Positions 23,046 through 32,533 of a stretch of DNA of 64,000 nucleotides are shown piece after piece (the first letter of the stretch is position 1; each line of letters opens with the position of its first letter). Source of the DNA: Ophiobolus disseminans (Eukaryota > Ascomycota > Dothideomycetes > Pleosporales > Phaeosphaeriaceae); NCBI GenBank assembly GCA_010093685.1, contig MU006222.1, positions 1,359,301 through 1,423,300 on the forward strand. Direction: 5' to 3'. A program made the position numbers and the translations under genes. The notes under the pieces are model-generated. The model was not told where the DNA came from. It ran no database searches and was given only the letters and a program-made list of their open reading frames with translations.

Positions 23046-23310
23046 ATGGCTCCCTGGTACGTCTTCCAGCCAACCACTCTCCATCTTTGGAGACACCGTC
23101 AGCTCCTTGACGGGCTGCATCGGGTCTAGCGCCAGCACCATGATGGACAGTCTACCTGCGTGGACGAATGGCTGACGAATGATGATAGCAACTGCTCCTC
23201 TTGCTCGTGCTCTGGTGACTGTAACAGCTGCAACTGCGGAGCTTGCTCTGTGAGTTTTGCTCCACAGCCTTGCTCAGCTTCGATGGAGGCTAATTGGATA
23301 CTAGCACTAA
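23046..23310 (+). CDS. Small cysteine-rich metallothionein
   Basis: Three exons (23046-23056, 23189-23249, 23305-23310) with introns of 132 and 55 bp encode only 25 residues, eight of them cysteine: positions 4, 6, 9, 11, 15, 18, 20 and 23. The Cys-x-Cys pairs (CNC, CSC, CNC), the absence of aromatic residues after splicing and the length match the classic Neurospora-type copper metallothioneins, which are 25-26 residues with seven cysteines. Both introns have GT-AG ends and branch-like GCTGAC and GCTAAT sites. The last exon holds one histidine codon and the stop. It probably buffers copper or other soft metals in the cytosol. A TATA box lies 121 bases upstream. Reading on without splicing meets a stop before the cysteine block, which supports the intron. 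Confidence 0.75.
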
Positions 23311-24301
23311 GCATTCCACATCCAAACACGACTCTTCGACAATGTTGTCTTGAACGAATAAGGCGACGGCAGAATGATGATCGAAAGGTTTTTGGAGTCG
23401 GGATGGTGGCATGATATGAGTTGGATTGGAGAAGCTGTTATAGCTGAAACGCGATACTTTGAATGATCATTACAATCTTTTGAACAACCACCATCAGCCT
23501 CCATCACCATGAGTTGTATCCTGTACTTACCTGTTATCGACCTGCTTATCTCTTCTTCACTGTGACTTCTGCATCACTATCTAACATCTCTATTTGTGAA
23601 CCTCTCCGAGGAACGAAGGTATTTAGTTGAGAAGTTTACTTGTGTTTCACACATGTCCGTTGCGGGACGCGAGACAGCAGCGATTCATATCCTGCATCAC
23701 ATTCGAACGCTACTGCGACCAAGTAAGGCCAGACAAAAGCCTGGCTCAAGGGATATGCTGTCCAGCATCTTCCATCCTCAAGCGCACGCCACTGGCCTGC
23801 CACTCAATGATAAAAGACGCTCCGTTGCCGGAGACGCGTTCATGCAAGAACTGTTTTGCGTTATGCCTCAGCATACGCTAGAATGTGATATTACTCACAC
23901 TCGCTGTGTTAGTCTTGCCCACGCCAGGTACAGATTAGTGTTGATCAAAAGCGTAAGACGGTAAAGGCGCGAAGAAAAAACAGACAAAAGCTTGACTTGG
24001 AAGATCTAGAATACAGGAAACATTACTCGTGAAATCCTCTTATAGAAGTAAGCAGGAACGGTCGAAACGGTACGACATCGGTGATCGGGTAGGTTCGTAA
24101 GTCCATATCGAGGTCTTTGCGGGAGCAACAACATGGTCGTACAATCCGGGCCGGCCGATGAAGTGGCTGTTTCCCGAGTCCGATGCAAACGAGGCCGCCT
24201 TGGGGGTATCTTAGAACATGAACTGCCGCCCTAATCTGCCGAGAAGGTGAGTATGCCGAAGCAAATCATACTTGCCTCTCAGCACACTGTAACCATGCTC
24301 C
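23311..24301. other. Intergenic between metallothionein and Trf4-type gene
   Basis: No gene recognised. It contains the 3' flanks of both genes. A 122-codon plus-strand frame at 23596 has no family features. Confidence 0.4.
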
Positions 24302-26885
24302 TTAACGCCAATCCCGTTCCTTTCGCTTCACCACCGCGCGCGCATTGCTGAGCTCCTGTGCCCACTCGGCGTCGCCATCCGGAGTATTTTGAATCTTCCT
24401 CTCAGCGCGCTCAAAGTCTTTAGGTCTGTTGAACACGAGTTTAGTCTTGATAGTCCATACTAGATAGCTTCGCATACTTTTGTGGCGCTGTCCATAGAAC
24501 GTAAGACTGGGTGAAGACATACAGTCTTCACAGTCGCATGTCCGACATGTGCAAGTCCGATAAGCAAAACAGGAGCGGGTGGCAAGTCCGCTCCAAACAA
24601 GTAAACAAGAGCGGGTGGTGAGCCCGCTCCAAATTCAGCGCGAGAACTTACTTAAGAGACCTCATGTGGCGACGTTGAGTGATGTACGAGGTGTAGTTGC
24701 CGCCGATCATGCATTCTAGGAGGCTAGTGCCTTTGAAGTTGCCGAGCTCAACTGCTTCGAAACGGTCCATGAGAGTCTCGTAAGCATTGGCAAATAGCTT
24801 GAACGCGTTGACAGCCTTGTGCGAGCCACCGGAAATGTTGTTTTCTGGTCGGTTGGGGTCTTGGATAGACAGACCAGTCGGCTGTTCTAGCCGATTATCA
24901 ATACCGTACATTGACTGCGAAACGTTAGCCTGACCATGTTTGCGGAACTCTCCTGAGCGCAGCATCAAACTTACCTTTTCAACAATTGCAGGAGGCTTCA
25001 TCTGGATCCTCTTCCTCGAGAGATCGAATTGCTTGCCGTAGTACTTGAGGAAGCCCAATAAGCACTGTCCGAGGTTCTCTGGCTTCCCGGTATGTTCGAG
25101 GTAGCTGACGATAAGACAGATGATAGTGAAGCCTCCCAAGCCACCTGAGTGGACTTCGTTGAGCCCGCGCATGACAAGCAGCTGTTTCACCAAGGCTACC
25201 ATGTAGACTAAGTCTGGATGCCGGTCCTTCCACTCCTTGAAAGTGGCTTGCGCTTGTACACCACTGAGGTTTTCAAACGAGATGTCGACGTCGAGGCCTG
25301 TGAGACGGTCCTTGAACTTGATTATAGGCACCTTGGCGCTGTGAATCACCAAGGGTTTATTGGTGGGGATGCCGACCGAATGAATCCGCCTGGATGCTTT
25401 GAAAAGCGTGCTCTTGATAAGCTGCTTGTCTTTCACTACGTCCAGGACTGGCGGGCCGCCAGCGTAGTGCCTCTCTGAAGCATACACGAGATCCATGTCA
25501 GCAGTGGGCAAATACAATCCAGCCGGATACGACCCAAAGGGAAGTATGGTACCCGTGTCTTGCGGAAACCATCGCTGGCTGCCCAGCGCGCTCCTAAGAC
25601 GCTGCACAAGCTGGTGGCGAGCCTCGTGCTCATAGTCTTGAGGTGCAACCCAATCATAGAAGTCAAGAATCTCGTTGTGGAGCCTGTCAAGCCGTTAGTG
25701 ACTATACATACACAACATGGCACGCTCGGTGATGAGCTACAAAGCCTCCGATGGCGTTGCGCAGGCATGCAAGCTAAAGTCTTAATGGAGAAGCACCAAG
25801 AAATCTACTCACCATTTCTCTGGCTCGCGATTCAAACGATCGTATGTTCCAGTCCGCTCAGCCCACGGCGTTGGATGTGAGCCCTTCGGAGTAGGCAGCC
25901 ACTCGTAGACAATGCTCACTTCATCTCCAAATCTCCGCTTGTTACGGCCTCCTCCGGCCTGTGGCTGATAGGTGTCGCGCGGAGGTGAAGGCGGAAGCGG
26001 ACGAGTGCTAAGCATGTCATCGATGTATGCTACGTCGTTCATGCTGCCCTGATCGACACGATTGCGATCGTTGCCTCTACCCCTGTCTCGACCGCGGATG
26101 GGCTCCTCATCTTCGTAAATGAGCAAGCCAGGAGCGTCGTCGACCTCGTCGTCAACATCGTCGTCCTCATCGTTGAATGAAATGAAGTCATCGTTGGCGG
26201 CGACAGCGTTATTGCTGATGGCTTTCTCGGCATCTTGATTCTTCGCCTTGCGAATCAGTTGAACAACATCCTTCTTGACGCCGGTGGTCTCACTGGGAGG
26301 CGGAAGGGCAGTGTACGGGTCGGGATTGGACCACTTGGGCGTGGGAATGGGGGCCCATTTGGGCTCAGAATTGCCGTCGGCACGAGATGCTCGTACGCGG
26401 GCGGCCTTGGGTTCGGGCTGCCCTTCTGCACCACCAGCAGACACGTCGCTCTCGTCCATGTCGGCCTCTTGGTCATCAGACATGTCGTCCAGGTTCATGA
26501 AGCGACTAGGGCCTTCTATGCCGTATGAGAGCTCCGGACTTCCGGCGTCTCGGTGGCGAAGCAATGCGCGCTCGTGGGGGGCTTGTTTCTTGTAGGGCGC
26601 TCCTCGGCGAGAGCCGTTGGCGTTGTGCCTACCGTGATGGTCACCACGACCCCGTCTGCCGCGCGAGTTCCTAGGCGGTGCGCGAGAGCCATCGGCTGCA
26701 GGACCAGAGGGCGGAAAGCGCGGGGCGGGGCGACTCGACTCGAAGGTGAAATCGGACTGGGCAGGTCTGTAGTTGTCGCCGCTTCCACCGTTGGAGAAGG
26801 TCATGCGGTCTGCCAATGGTGGCGGGCGCTCACGACCACGGTCGCGGTCGCGATCGGGCCGTGCTGGGCGGTACGTGTCCTGCAT
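24302..26885 (-). CDS. Non-canonical poly(A) polymerase, Trf4/Cid14 type
   Basis: Four minus-strand exons (26885-25813, 25683-24975, 24914-24652, 24425-24302) encode 722 residues. The N-terminal 320 residues are disordered, rich in Arg, Gly, Asp and Pro. The nucleotidyltransferase domain carries FGSYPAGLYLPTADMDLVY, with the paired catalytic aspartates near 420 and 422 and a third (DVDISF) near 491. The PAP-associated part follows (HSGGLGGFTIICLIVSYLE, LGQCLLGFLKYYG). Such enzymes add short A-tails to aberrant nuclear RNA in the TRAMP complex and hand it to the exosome. The last exon is basic and helical (KPKDFERAERKIQ). Intron 2 is 60 bases without a stop, so retention would keep the frame. 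The 226-base last intron holds two small hairpin repeats. Exon 4 is the least certain junction. Confidence 0.88.
24566..24632. repeat. Two tandem hairpin repeats inside the last intron of the Trf4-type gene
   Basis: Two similar units of about 35 bases each form a perfect 7-bp stem: GGAGCGG with CCGCTCC at 24572-24594, and GAGCGGG with CCCGCTC at 24609-24629. They share the core GAGCGGGTGG. Confidence 0.7.
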
Positions 26886-27538
26886 TTTGCGCGTCTGTTT
26901 GTAGAGTCCAGGCGACCGATGGGCGACCGAAGCAATGATGCGCGCCGTTTGTTGCGGGGTTGACTGTCACGGGCGGTGGGGACGATGGAGACAAAGGTCG
27001 TGCGGAACTTTTATCCATCTGCTGCGCCAAGCACCTTAGCGCCACCGACGCGACTGCAAGGGAAGGCGCGCATTCCGCGGTGAAGGGTAAACATTGCATC
27101 CTTACGCGGTCTAGATGTATTGGAGACTTTGCAGCCTACGTGTTTCTGCGTTCAGGGAACGATTGAGGCTTCCCTACCGGCGAATTTAGGCTACGTCATG
27201 TATGCGAGAAACATCCCGAAACGCACGATGGTTGCAAAATTTTGTACATTCAATAGAGCAGCTAATGTACATTGCGAGTAGAGAGACGGCTTGCTACACA
27301 ATACATCGTTGGAGACTCCGACAGAAACCGCAATCATAGCGCCACCAGGTCAGAAGAGCATAAGAACGTGCTGAAGACCACTATGCCAAAAATTAACGCC
27401 GGCCCTATGCAGTGAGCACTTGCCGCTGTCGTAGTGGGATGGGACGGAAGGCAAGGCTCGAATCGAAATCGTGAAATCGTTCTGTTGTACATGCTGGAGA
27501 CTCATTGGATTTTTTAACGTCCAACAAGTTCATGACGC
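26886..27538. other. Intergenic between Trf4-type gene and PAM16
   Basis: Promoter side of the Trf4-type gene and 3' flank of PAM16. No further gene seen. Confidence 0.45.
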
Positions 27539-28002
27539 TCAATCATCCTTTGTGAACTTCGGCTTGAATCCATCTCTTAACTCCTTCTCCCTCTCCGCCA
27601 CCCTTTGATGTCCCTGCACCTCCCTCTCAATCCGCTCCCTTGCTCGTAATATCTTGCTCTGCAGATAGAAGCTGCCGCCCTTCTTCGGATCATTCAGATC
27701 GAACAGCCTCTTGAACCGCTCTGTGACTGCCTCCATTTCTATGTTGCCCATCTTGCCCGGCCCGACATTTAGGATCTGGCAGGCCTCGTCCATGGAGATG
27801 TTGGAGGCGGAGAAGGCGGACGGCGAGCCGCCGCTGCCTTGGTTTGCGGCGGCATATTTCTGGGCAGCAGCGGCCTGACGGTAGGATTCCGAGACTGCGC
27901 GGCCTATTATGCGCGCGCCGGAGAAGACGACTTGTGTTATTATGCGGTGGGCCTGGGATGTTAGATGGGGTGATGGCGCGGAAGCTCTGAGTGGCGTACC
28001 AT
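27539..28002 (-). CDS. PAM16: Mitochondrial import motor subunit Pam16/Tim16
   Basis: Two exons encode 138 residues. The first coding exon is the ATG alone (28002-28000); a 47-bp intron with a TCTAAC branch site follows, and exon 2 is 27952-27539. The protein starts MAHRIITQVVFSGARIIGRAV and has the degenerate J domain of Pam16 (MDEACQILNVGP, then RFKRLFDLNDPKKGGSFYLQ), in which the HPD motif of true J proteins is replaced. Pam16 pairs with Pam18/Tim14 on the matrix face of the TIM23 channel and holds back stimulation of mitochondrial Hsp70. Length and sequence fit the family closely. The charged tail RDGFKPKFTKDD is typical. Without the intron the ATG runs out of frame. Confidence 0.95.
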
Positions 28003-28704
28003 TGTGACGAGAGAATGTGTAGGAAAGAATGACAGTGGGAGAGAGTCAAGACACAATTGGCAGCTCTTGCTGATCACTATTTGCGGCCGTTATGTGTCGT
28101 TGTTTGATGTCGTTGTTTGATGTCGTCGCCAAAATTTCTGGGTCGCCTTCCGAGGGATTCGTTCCGCAGGCCCCACGTGATGCTAGCATTTTCAGCCAAT
28201 CAAGCTCCGATCGCATGCCTGGATCTCCGCAAAGCATGGCACAAAAGCCATGCTCAACTGTGGCTTCCATGCGGTAGAATGAGAGACAATATCTCTCTTA
28301 CAGGAGTCATGACTTCCTTGTCATGCTGTTAGATGGCTCGGCAGGCAGCTCACGCCGTTCCATCTTGACGCTGCCGCAGCCGTGAACTAAGGCCTTCACA
28401 TGCACAAAGGTGTGCCGACAACCACATCCCAGGAACCGCGTCACATGCCTCTGGTTTCTCACGATCACCACCGTGACACTTCTTCCTTCCATTCTACTCT
28501 GGACCTGTATTTACCCGTGGCGCAACGAGCTTCAGTGTGGCTCAGTCATAACGCGGCATTCAGCCTCATCGCGCCGCCCTATGACGCACTGCTGGATGCA
28601 TGGCAGCACTAGGTCGGTCCTTCCAAGCACCTGCAACCACTGTATATACCGTAGCCACGGCGCACCATGCTAACACGCAGCAAGACATCCCCTGGCTAGA
28701 GCAC
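28003..28704. promoter_or_regulatory. Divergent promoter region between PAM16 and the Pex30-type gene
   Basis: About 700 bases between two divergent starts. A TATA-like TGTATATACC lies near 28640, about 65 bases before the chosen Pex30-type ATG. The ATG at 28600 is in frame with that gene, so part of this stretch could be coding. Confidence 0.4.
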
Positions 28705-30456
28705 ATGTCCAGCCCTTCGAGAGCCTCCTACGATGCGTCGTCGCCGCAGCCTACCGGTGACCCGAACCCGCCCACCTATGCCACCTTCTCGCCCTCCACA
28801 CTAGGCCAGTCAACCCCCCAGACGAAGCTGCGGTCTGCAATCCTTGTGCACCAGAAGTCGCCCTTGCTTGCCGCCACCCCTCCACAAATCACGCGTGTAC
28901 TTGCATACTCGCACCCCTTCATCTTACCTCTAAACAAACTGGCTGGACTAGTAACATGGACATCTGGGGATGCATGGGAGAGCTTCCTTCTGGTTGCCAG
29001 CTTTTGGGCCATAGTCATGTACGGTGATGTCGTGACGAGATATGCGGGGCCCATCATCGTGGTGTCGGGCTTGATACTGGGCATGTTCACGCGGAGATAC
29101 TCGCCGCTTTCCTCGACCGGGTGGACGGGAGAGAAAGGGCAGAAGGGACACAAGCGGGCAGAGTCGGACACAGAGATCAAGCACCACAAGAGTCTGGAAG
29201 AGATCGTGGACAGTCTGAAGCTGTTCACGTCACGATGCAACATCCTCCTCGACCCATTCCTGCGTCTGACCGATTTCCTATCAACGCAACGGACAGCCAC
29301 GTCTGCAACTACGCGACCAGCCTTGACCGTCCTGTTCATCCGGATACTGTTCGTTTTACCTATATGGATTCTTCTCACTCTTCCGCCCTTCTACATCCTC
29401 TCTACCAAACGAGTCGTGCTGGCAGTCGGAACAGTTATGCTCAGCTGGCACTCTCGGCCCGCACGCGTTACACGTACCCTGCTATGGAGATCACGAACGA
29501 CCCGCCGAACATGTGCTTTTCTCACAGGCCTTGACTTTGGCGAGATCATCCCCGCCGACAAGAAAGGAGCACCACCGCTGCCTCCTCGCAAGAAGAGCAC
29601 ACAGGAAGTGGCAGCATCACTGGCGGCTAAGCGCCGACCAGAGTCGACTGGTGTTCGCTTCACATTCTCCATCTACGAGAATCAACGTCGCTGGCTCGGC
29701 ATAGGCTGGACATCGTCTATGCTTGCGTACGAGCGCGCTTCCTGGACGGACGAGCACCTCAACTCCGTTCCACCGAGAGACGATTTCGAGCTTCCCGAAG
29801 TCGAAGGAGGTCAGTCAAGGTGGCGCTGGGTGCAAGGCAGCGAATGGAAAATTGAGGGTGGCGACAAGGAGAGCAAGTCCGACAAGTCCGCCTCAAAGGA
29901 CGACACGGGATGGATATACTATGATAACAAGGTAGGCTTGCGTGCCCACTATGCCAAACTCAGGACACTAAAAGTATGTCAGTGGCGAGACGGCCGACGA
30001 GGCCAAGACGGATGGGGCCGTTATACACGCCGCAGAAAATGGTACCGCGACGCCGAACTCGTCGAAGCCACGCCCTCGACTGAAGTAACACCCGTGCCCA
30101 CACCCAAACACACAGCCCTCGACGACCCCGCAGATTCAGAAGTCAACAACCTCACCAAGCTCTCATCCAACCTCAGCGTCGCATCCAGCACCACAGCCCC
30201 AACGCTCGTCGACGACGCCTCGACAGTGAGTGACACCGACGCAGCGAGCACAAAGTCAAAGCGCAGTTGGTTCAAGAAGAAGCGACGCACTAAGAGCACG
30301 GGTGGCGGCAGTGTGAGTAACATTACGGTTGCGAGTTCGAGCACGGATGTGAGTCGTAGGAGCGACGAGGACGATGTTATGAGTCCGCTTGAGCGGACTG
30401 TGCGCGAGGACGAGTGGAGGTTGGGCGATGATATTAGGCAGCATCTTGATATTTGA
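28705..30456 (+). CDS. Dysferlin-domain peroxin, Pex23/Pex30-32 family
   Basis: An intronless gene of 583 residues from the ATG at 28705; an in-frame ATG at 28600 would add 35 residues, but a TATA-like site lies between, so I prefer the shorter form. Two hydrophobic clusters near residues 95-145 and 200-240 form the reticulon-like membrane region. The dysferlin N domain is FTFSIYENQRRWLGIGWTS with YERASWTDEH, near 325-350. The dysferlin C domain is GWIYYDNKVG, then GWGRYTRRRKWYRDAELVE, near 425-485. The tail is serine- and threonine-rich. Members sit at ER-peroxisome contact sites and control peroxisome number and size. This is a clear family match; which of Pex30, 31 or 32 is not decided. 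Confidence 0.88.
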   Translation: MSSPSRASYDASSPQPTGDPNPPTYATFSPSTLGQSTPQTKLRSAILVHQKSPLLAATPPQITRVLAYSHPFILPLNKLAGLVTWTSGDAWESFLLVASFWAIVMYGDVVTRYAGPIIVVSGLILGMFTRRYSPLSSTGWTGEKGQKGHKRAESDTEIKHHKSLEEIVDSLKLFTSRCNILLDPFLRLTDFLSTQRTATSATTRPALTVLFIRILFVLPIWILLTLPPFYILSTKRVVLAVGTVMLSWHSRPARVTRTLLWRSRTTRRTCAFLTGLDFGEIIPADKKGAPPLPPRKKSTQEVAASLAAKRRPESTGVRFTFSIYENQRRWLGIGWTSSMLAYERASWTDEHLNSVPPRDDFELPEVEGGQSRWRWVQGSEWKIEGGDKESKSDKSASKDDTGWIYYDNKVGLRAHYAKLRTLKVCQWRDGRRGQDGWGRYTRRRKWYRDAELVEATPSTEVTPVPTPKHTALDDPADSEVNNLTKLSSNLSVASSTTAPTLVDDASTVSDTDAASTKSKRSWFKKKRRTKSTGGGSVSNITVASSSTDVSRRSDEDDVMSPLERTVREDEWRLGDDIRQHLDI

Positions 30457-30694
30457 ACTGTATTTGAAATCTGAAGGTTTTGGCAACATGTCTTCTCACC
30501 GAACTTTCGCATTTGAATAAGTCTTTGCTCAAGCTACGATTGACTGGTCACAGGCACAGCCGTTGGTACATAGTCGCAAACACCCAACAAAATTCGTTCG
30601 TGGTACAATTTCACGTACCGACGCCATGATACACCACCACTCATATTCCTTTGCAGTAGCAACAATACCTACACCACTCACTTCTGCAGCATCA

Positions 30695-31668
30695 ATGGTT
30701 GTTGCACTTGGCAAGACAGCATTTATCATAGGTCCATCGCTCTCCATCGCCATCCACACAACCACAACTAACAAAGTATGCAGGAGCGAACCGCGGCATT
30801 GGCTGGCAATTCGTGCATACCCTGCTAGATAGAAATTACACTGTCTGGGCCACGCACCGCCCGCAGAGCGCGGCGACCGAGAGCGTACGTGTGCACACCA
30901 CGCTGTGGAGGGAGTACAGTTGCTGATCTATGCATGACATAGTTACGTTCTACTAGCGCCAAAACTTTCGAGGTCGATTACCTCGACAAAGCCAGCATCA
31001 AATCCGCCACAAAAGTCATCCCCAATGCAAGCGGCGGGTGGATGTGCTCGTGAACTACGGGGGTACAACATGCACCGAAACGCGCATGTTGAAGAAGCGA
31101 TAGCTAAAAAAAAAACATGTAGGCGTAGGCACTGCGCCTAAACAATGGACTAAGGAGACCGCCGACACTATACTGGAGAATTTTAGGATGATGGCACTTG
31201 TATGTGGTATCTCCAACTTTGTCGATACTCGCTGCGAAGTTAATCATGTGACAGGGCCCGTTCCTAGCAGCACAACACTTTACGCCCCTCCTCGCGCTAT
31301 CTTCTCCAGGCAAGATCATCAACACATCATCAGATCTCGCGTCTATCAAGGGTACGTTGCGCAAATACGTACCTGAACAACGCACTGACGATATATAGAC
31401 TCGGATGGAGGCCGCATAAGCTACCGCATGGCTAAAGCAGCGCTGAATATGCAAACCGCCAGCCTAGCTGCGGATTTTATTGCGAGTAAGACGAATATCG
31501 CGGTTGTGGCGGTGCATCCGGGGCGTGTGCCTACGGAGCTGTCTGGTGGGCATGGCGACGTTGGGCTTGTTCAGTTTGTGGAAGGGATGGTGGGACGTTG
31601 AAGAACTAGACCTAGAGAAGTCTGGCCGCTTCTTGTATTACACCGGAGAGGAGATGGAGTGGTGGTGA
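30695..31668 (+). pseudogene. Short-chain dehydrogenase/reductase pseudogene
   Basis: Plus-strand pieces, still separated by intron-like gaps (about 30732-30783, 30891-30957, 31198-31251 and 31350-31398), read as a complete SDR. The cofactor loop is GANRGIGWQFVHTLLDR. Further blocks are RVDVLVNYGG, WTKETADTILENFRMMAL, GPFLAAQHFTPLLAL, GKIINTSSDLASIK, the active-site YRMAKAALN (YxxxK) and VAVHPGRVPTELSGG. The tail is LDLEKSGRFLYYTGEEMEWW. The reading frame is broken at least three times: near 31030, at a TAG and poly-A run near 31097-31115, and near 31590. Splice sites have decayed less than the frame, so the loss looks fairly recent. The original substrate is unknown. Confidence 0.8.
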
Positions 31669-32533
31669 GGGAGGTAGATGGGTTTGAGGGGAGGGGAAAG
31701 TGCTGGTAGAGATGTTGAGTGTGGTTGTTTGGGAAGGGGGGCATGTTGGATTTATCAGAAATCGAGGGCACGCGACACTCGGCCGACAAGTCAGGTATAT
31801 CCCAACCGCTTAAGTTTCCGAGGAGCCATTTGAACTCCGAGACTAGTCAAAAGACAACGATTAAGTTCATAAGTGAAAGATGCAATAGGGCTTTCGTGTC
31901 CGGGAAGGCGCCTGTTAGATCCCGACTTTTCGTCTCTCCATCGGTTCTTGTTCATTTATATTCCAAGCCCACCAAGTTTCTATTTCGGGAGCAACAACCA
32001 TCACTCCGTTTGTCTACTTCTCTTCCTCCTTAATCTGTGCGAGTCTAGAATGAACGATTTCTAACGCATCCAATCTCCTGGAGAACCAAGCGCAGCTGTA
32101 TACTGTCAGCATCTCATTCCAAAATCTCTTGAGAGGACAACAGCTTTACCCTTCTACGTCCGGGAATGGATCTGAAATCCCTCCTAACGAGGCTGACTGG
32201 ATCAAGTACGATGCCAAATAAAGGGAAACCATCATTGACAACAAGGCGCAAAGGAGACAGAGCGTCATCACATGCCGTTTTGATATATGACTGATGCGCA
32301 TCCAGTTGGTAGTACAGCTGGGTGCGGCGATTTACGATTACTCTTGAAGAACACATCTCCGTCTCGTGTCAACAATTTAGAGACGATGAGAAAAACTGTT
32401 GTTTCTATAGCCATAATACCGCGCTAGTGATGCTGAGCCGTATCTCGTCACGTCAAGGAAATCCTCCGTTCCAATGACACCATGTTTTCACCTGCCGCCC
32501 CACCACCTCTTCAACCCAACACCGTATGGATGC
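31669..32533. other. Intergenic between SDR pseudogene and TMEM16 gene
   Basis: No gene or repeat recognised. Short chance frames only. Confidence 0.4.
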
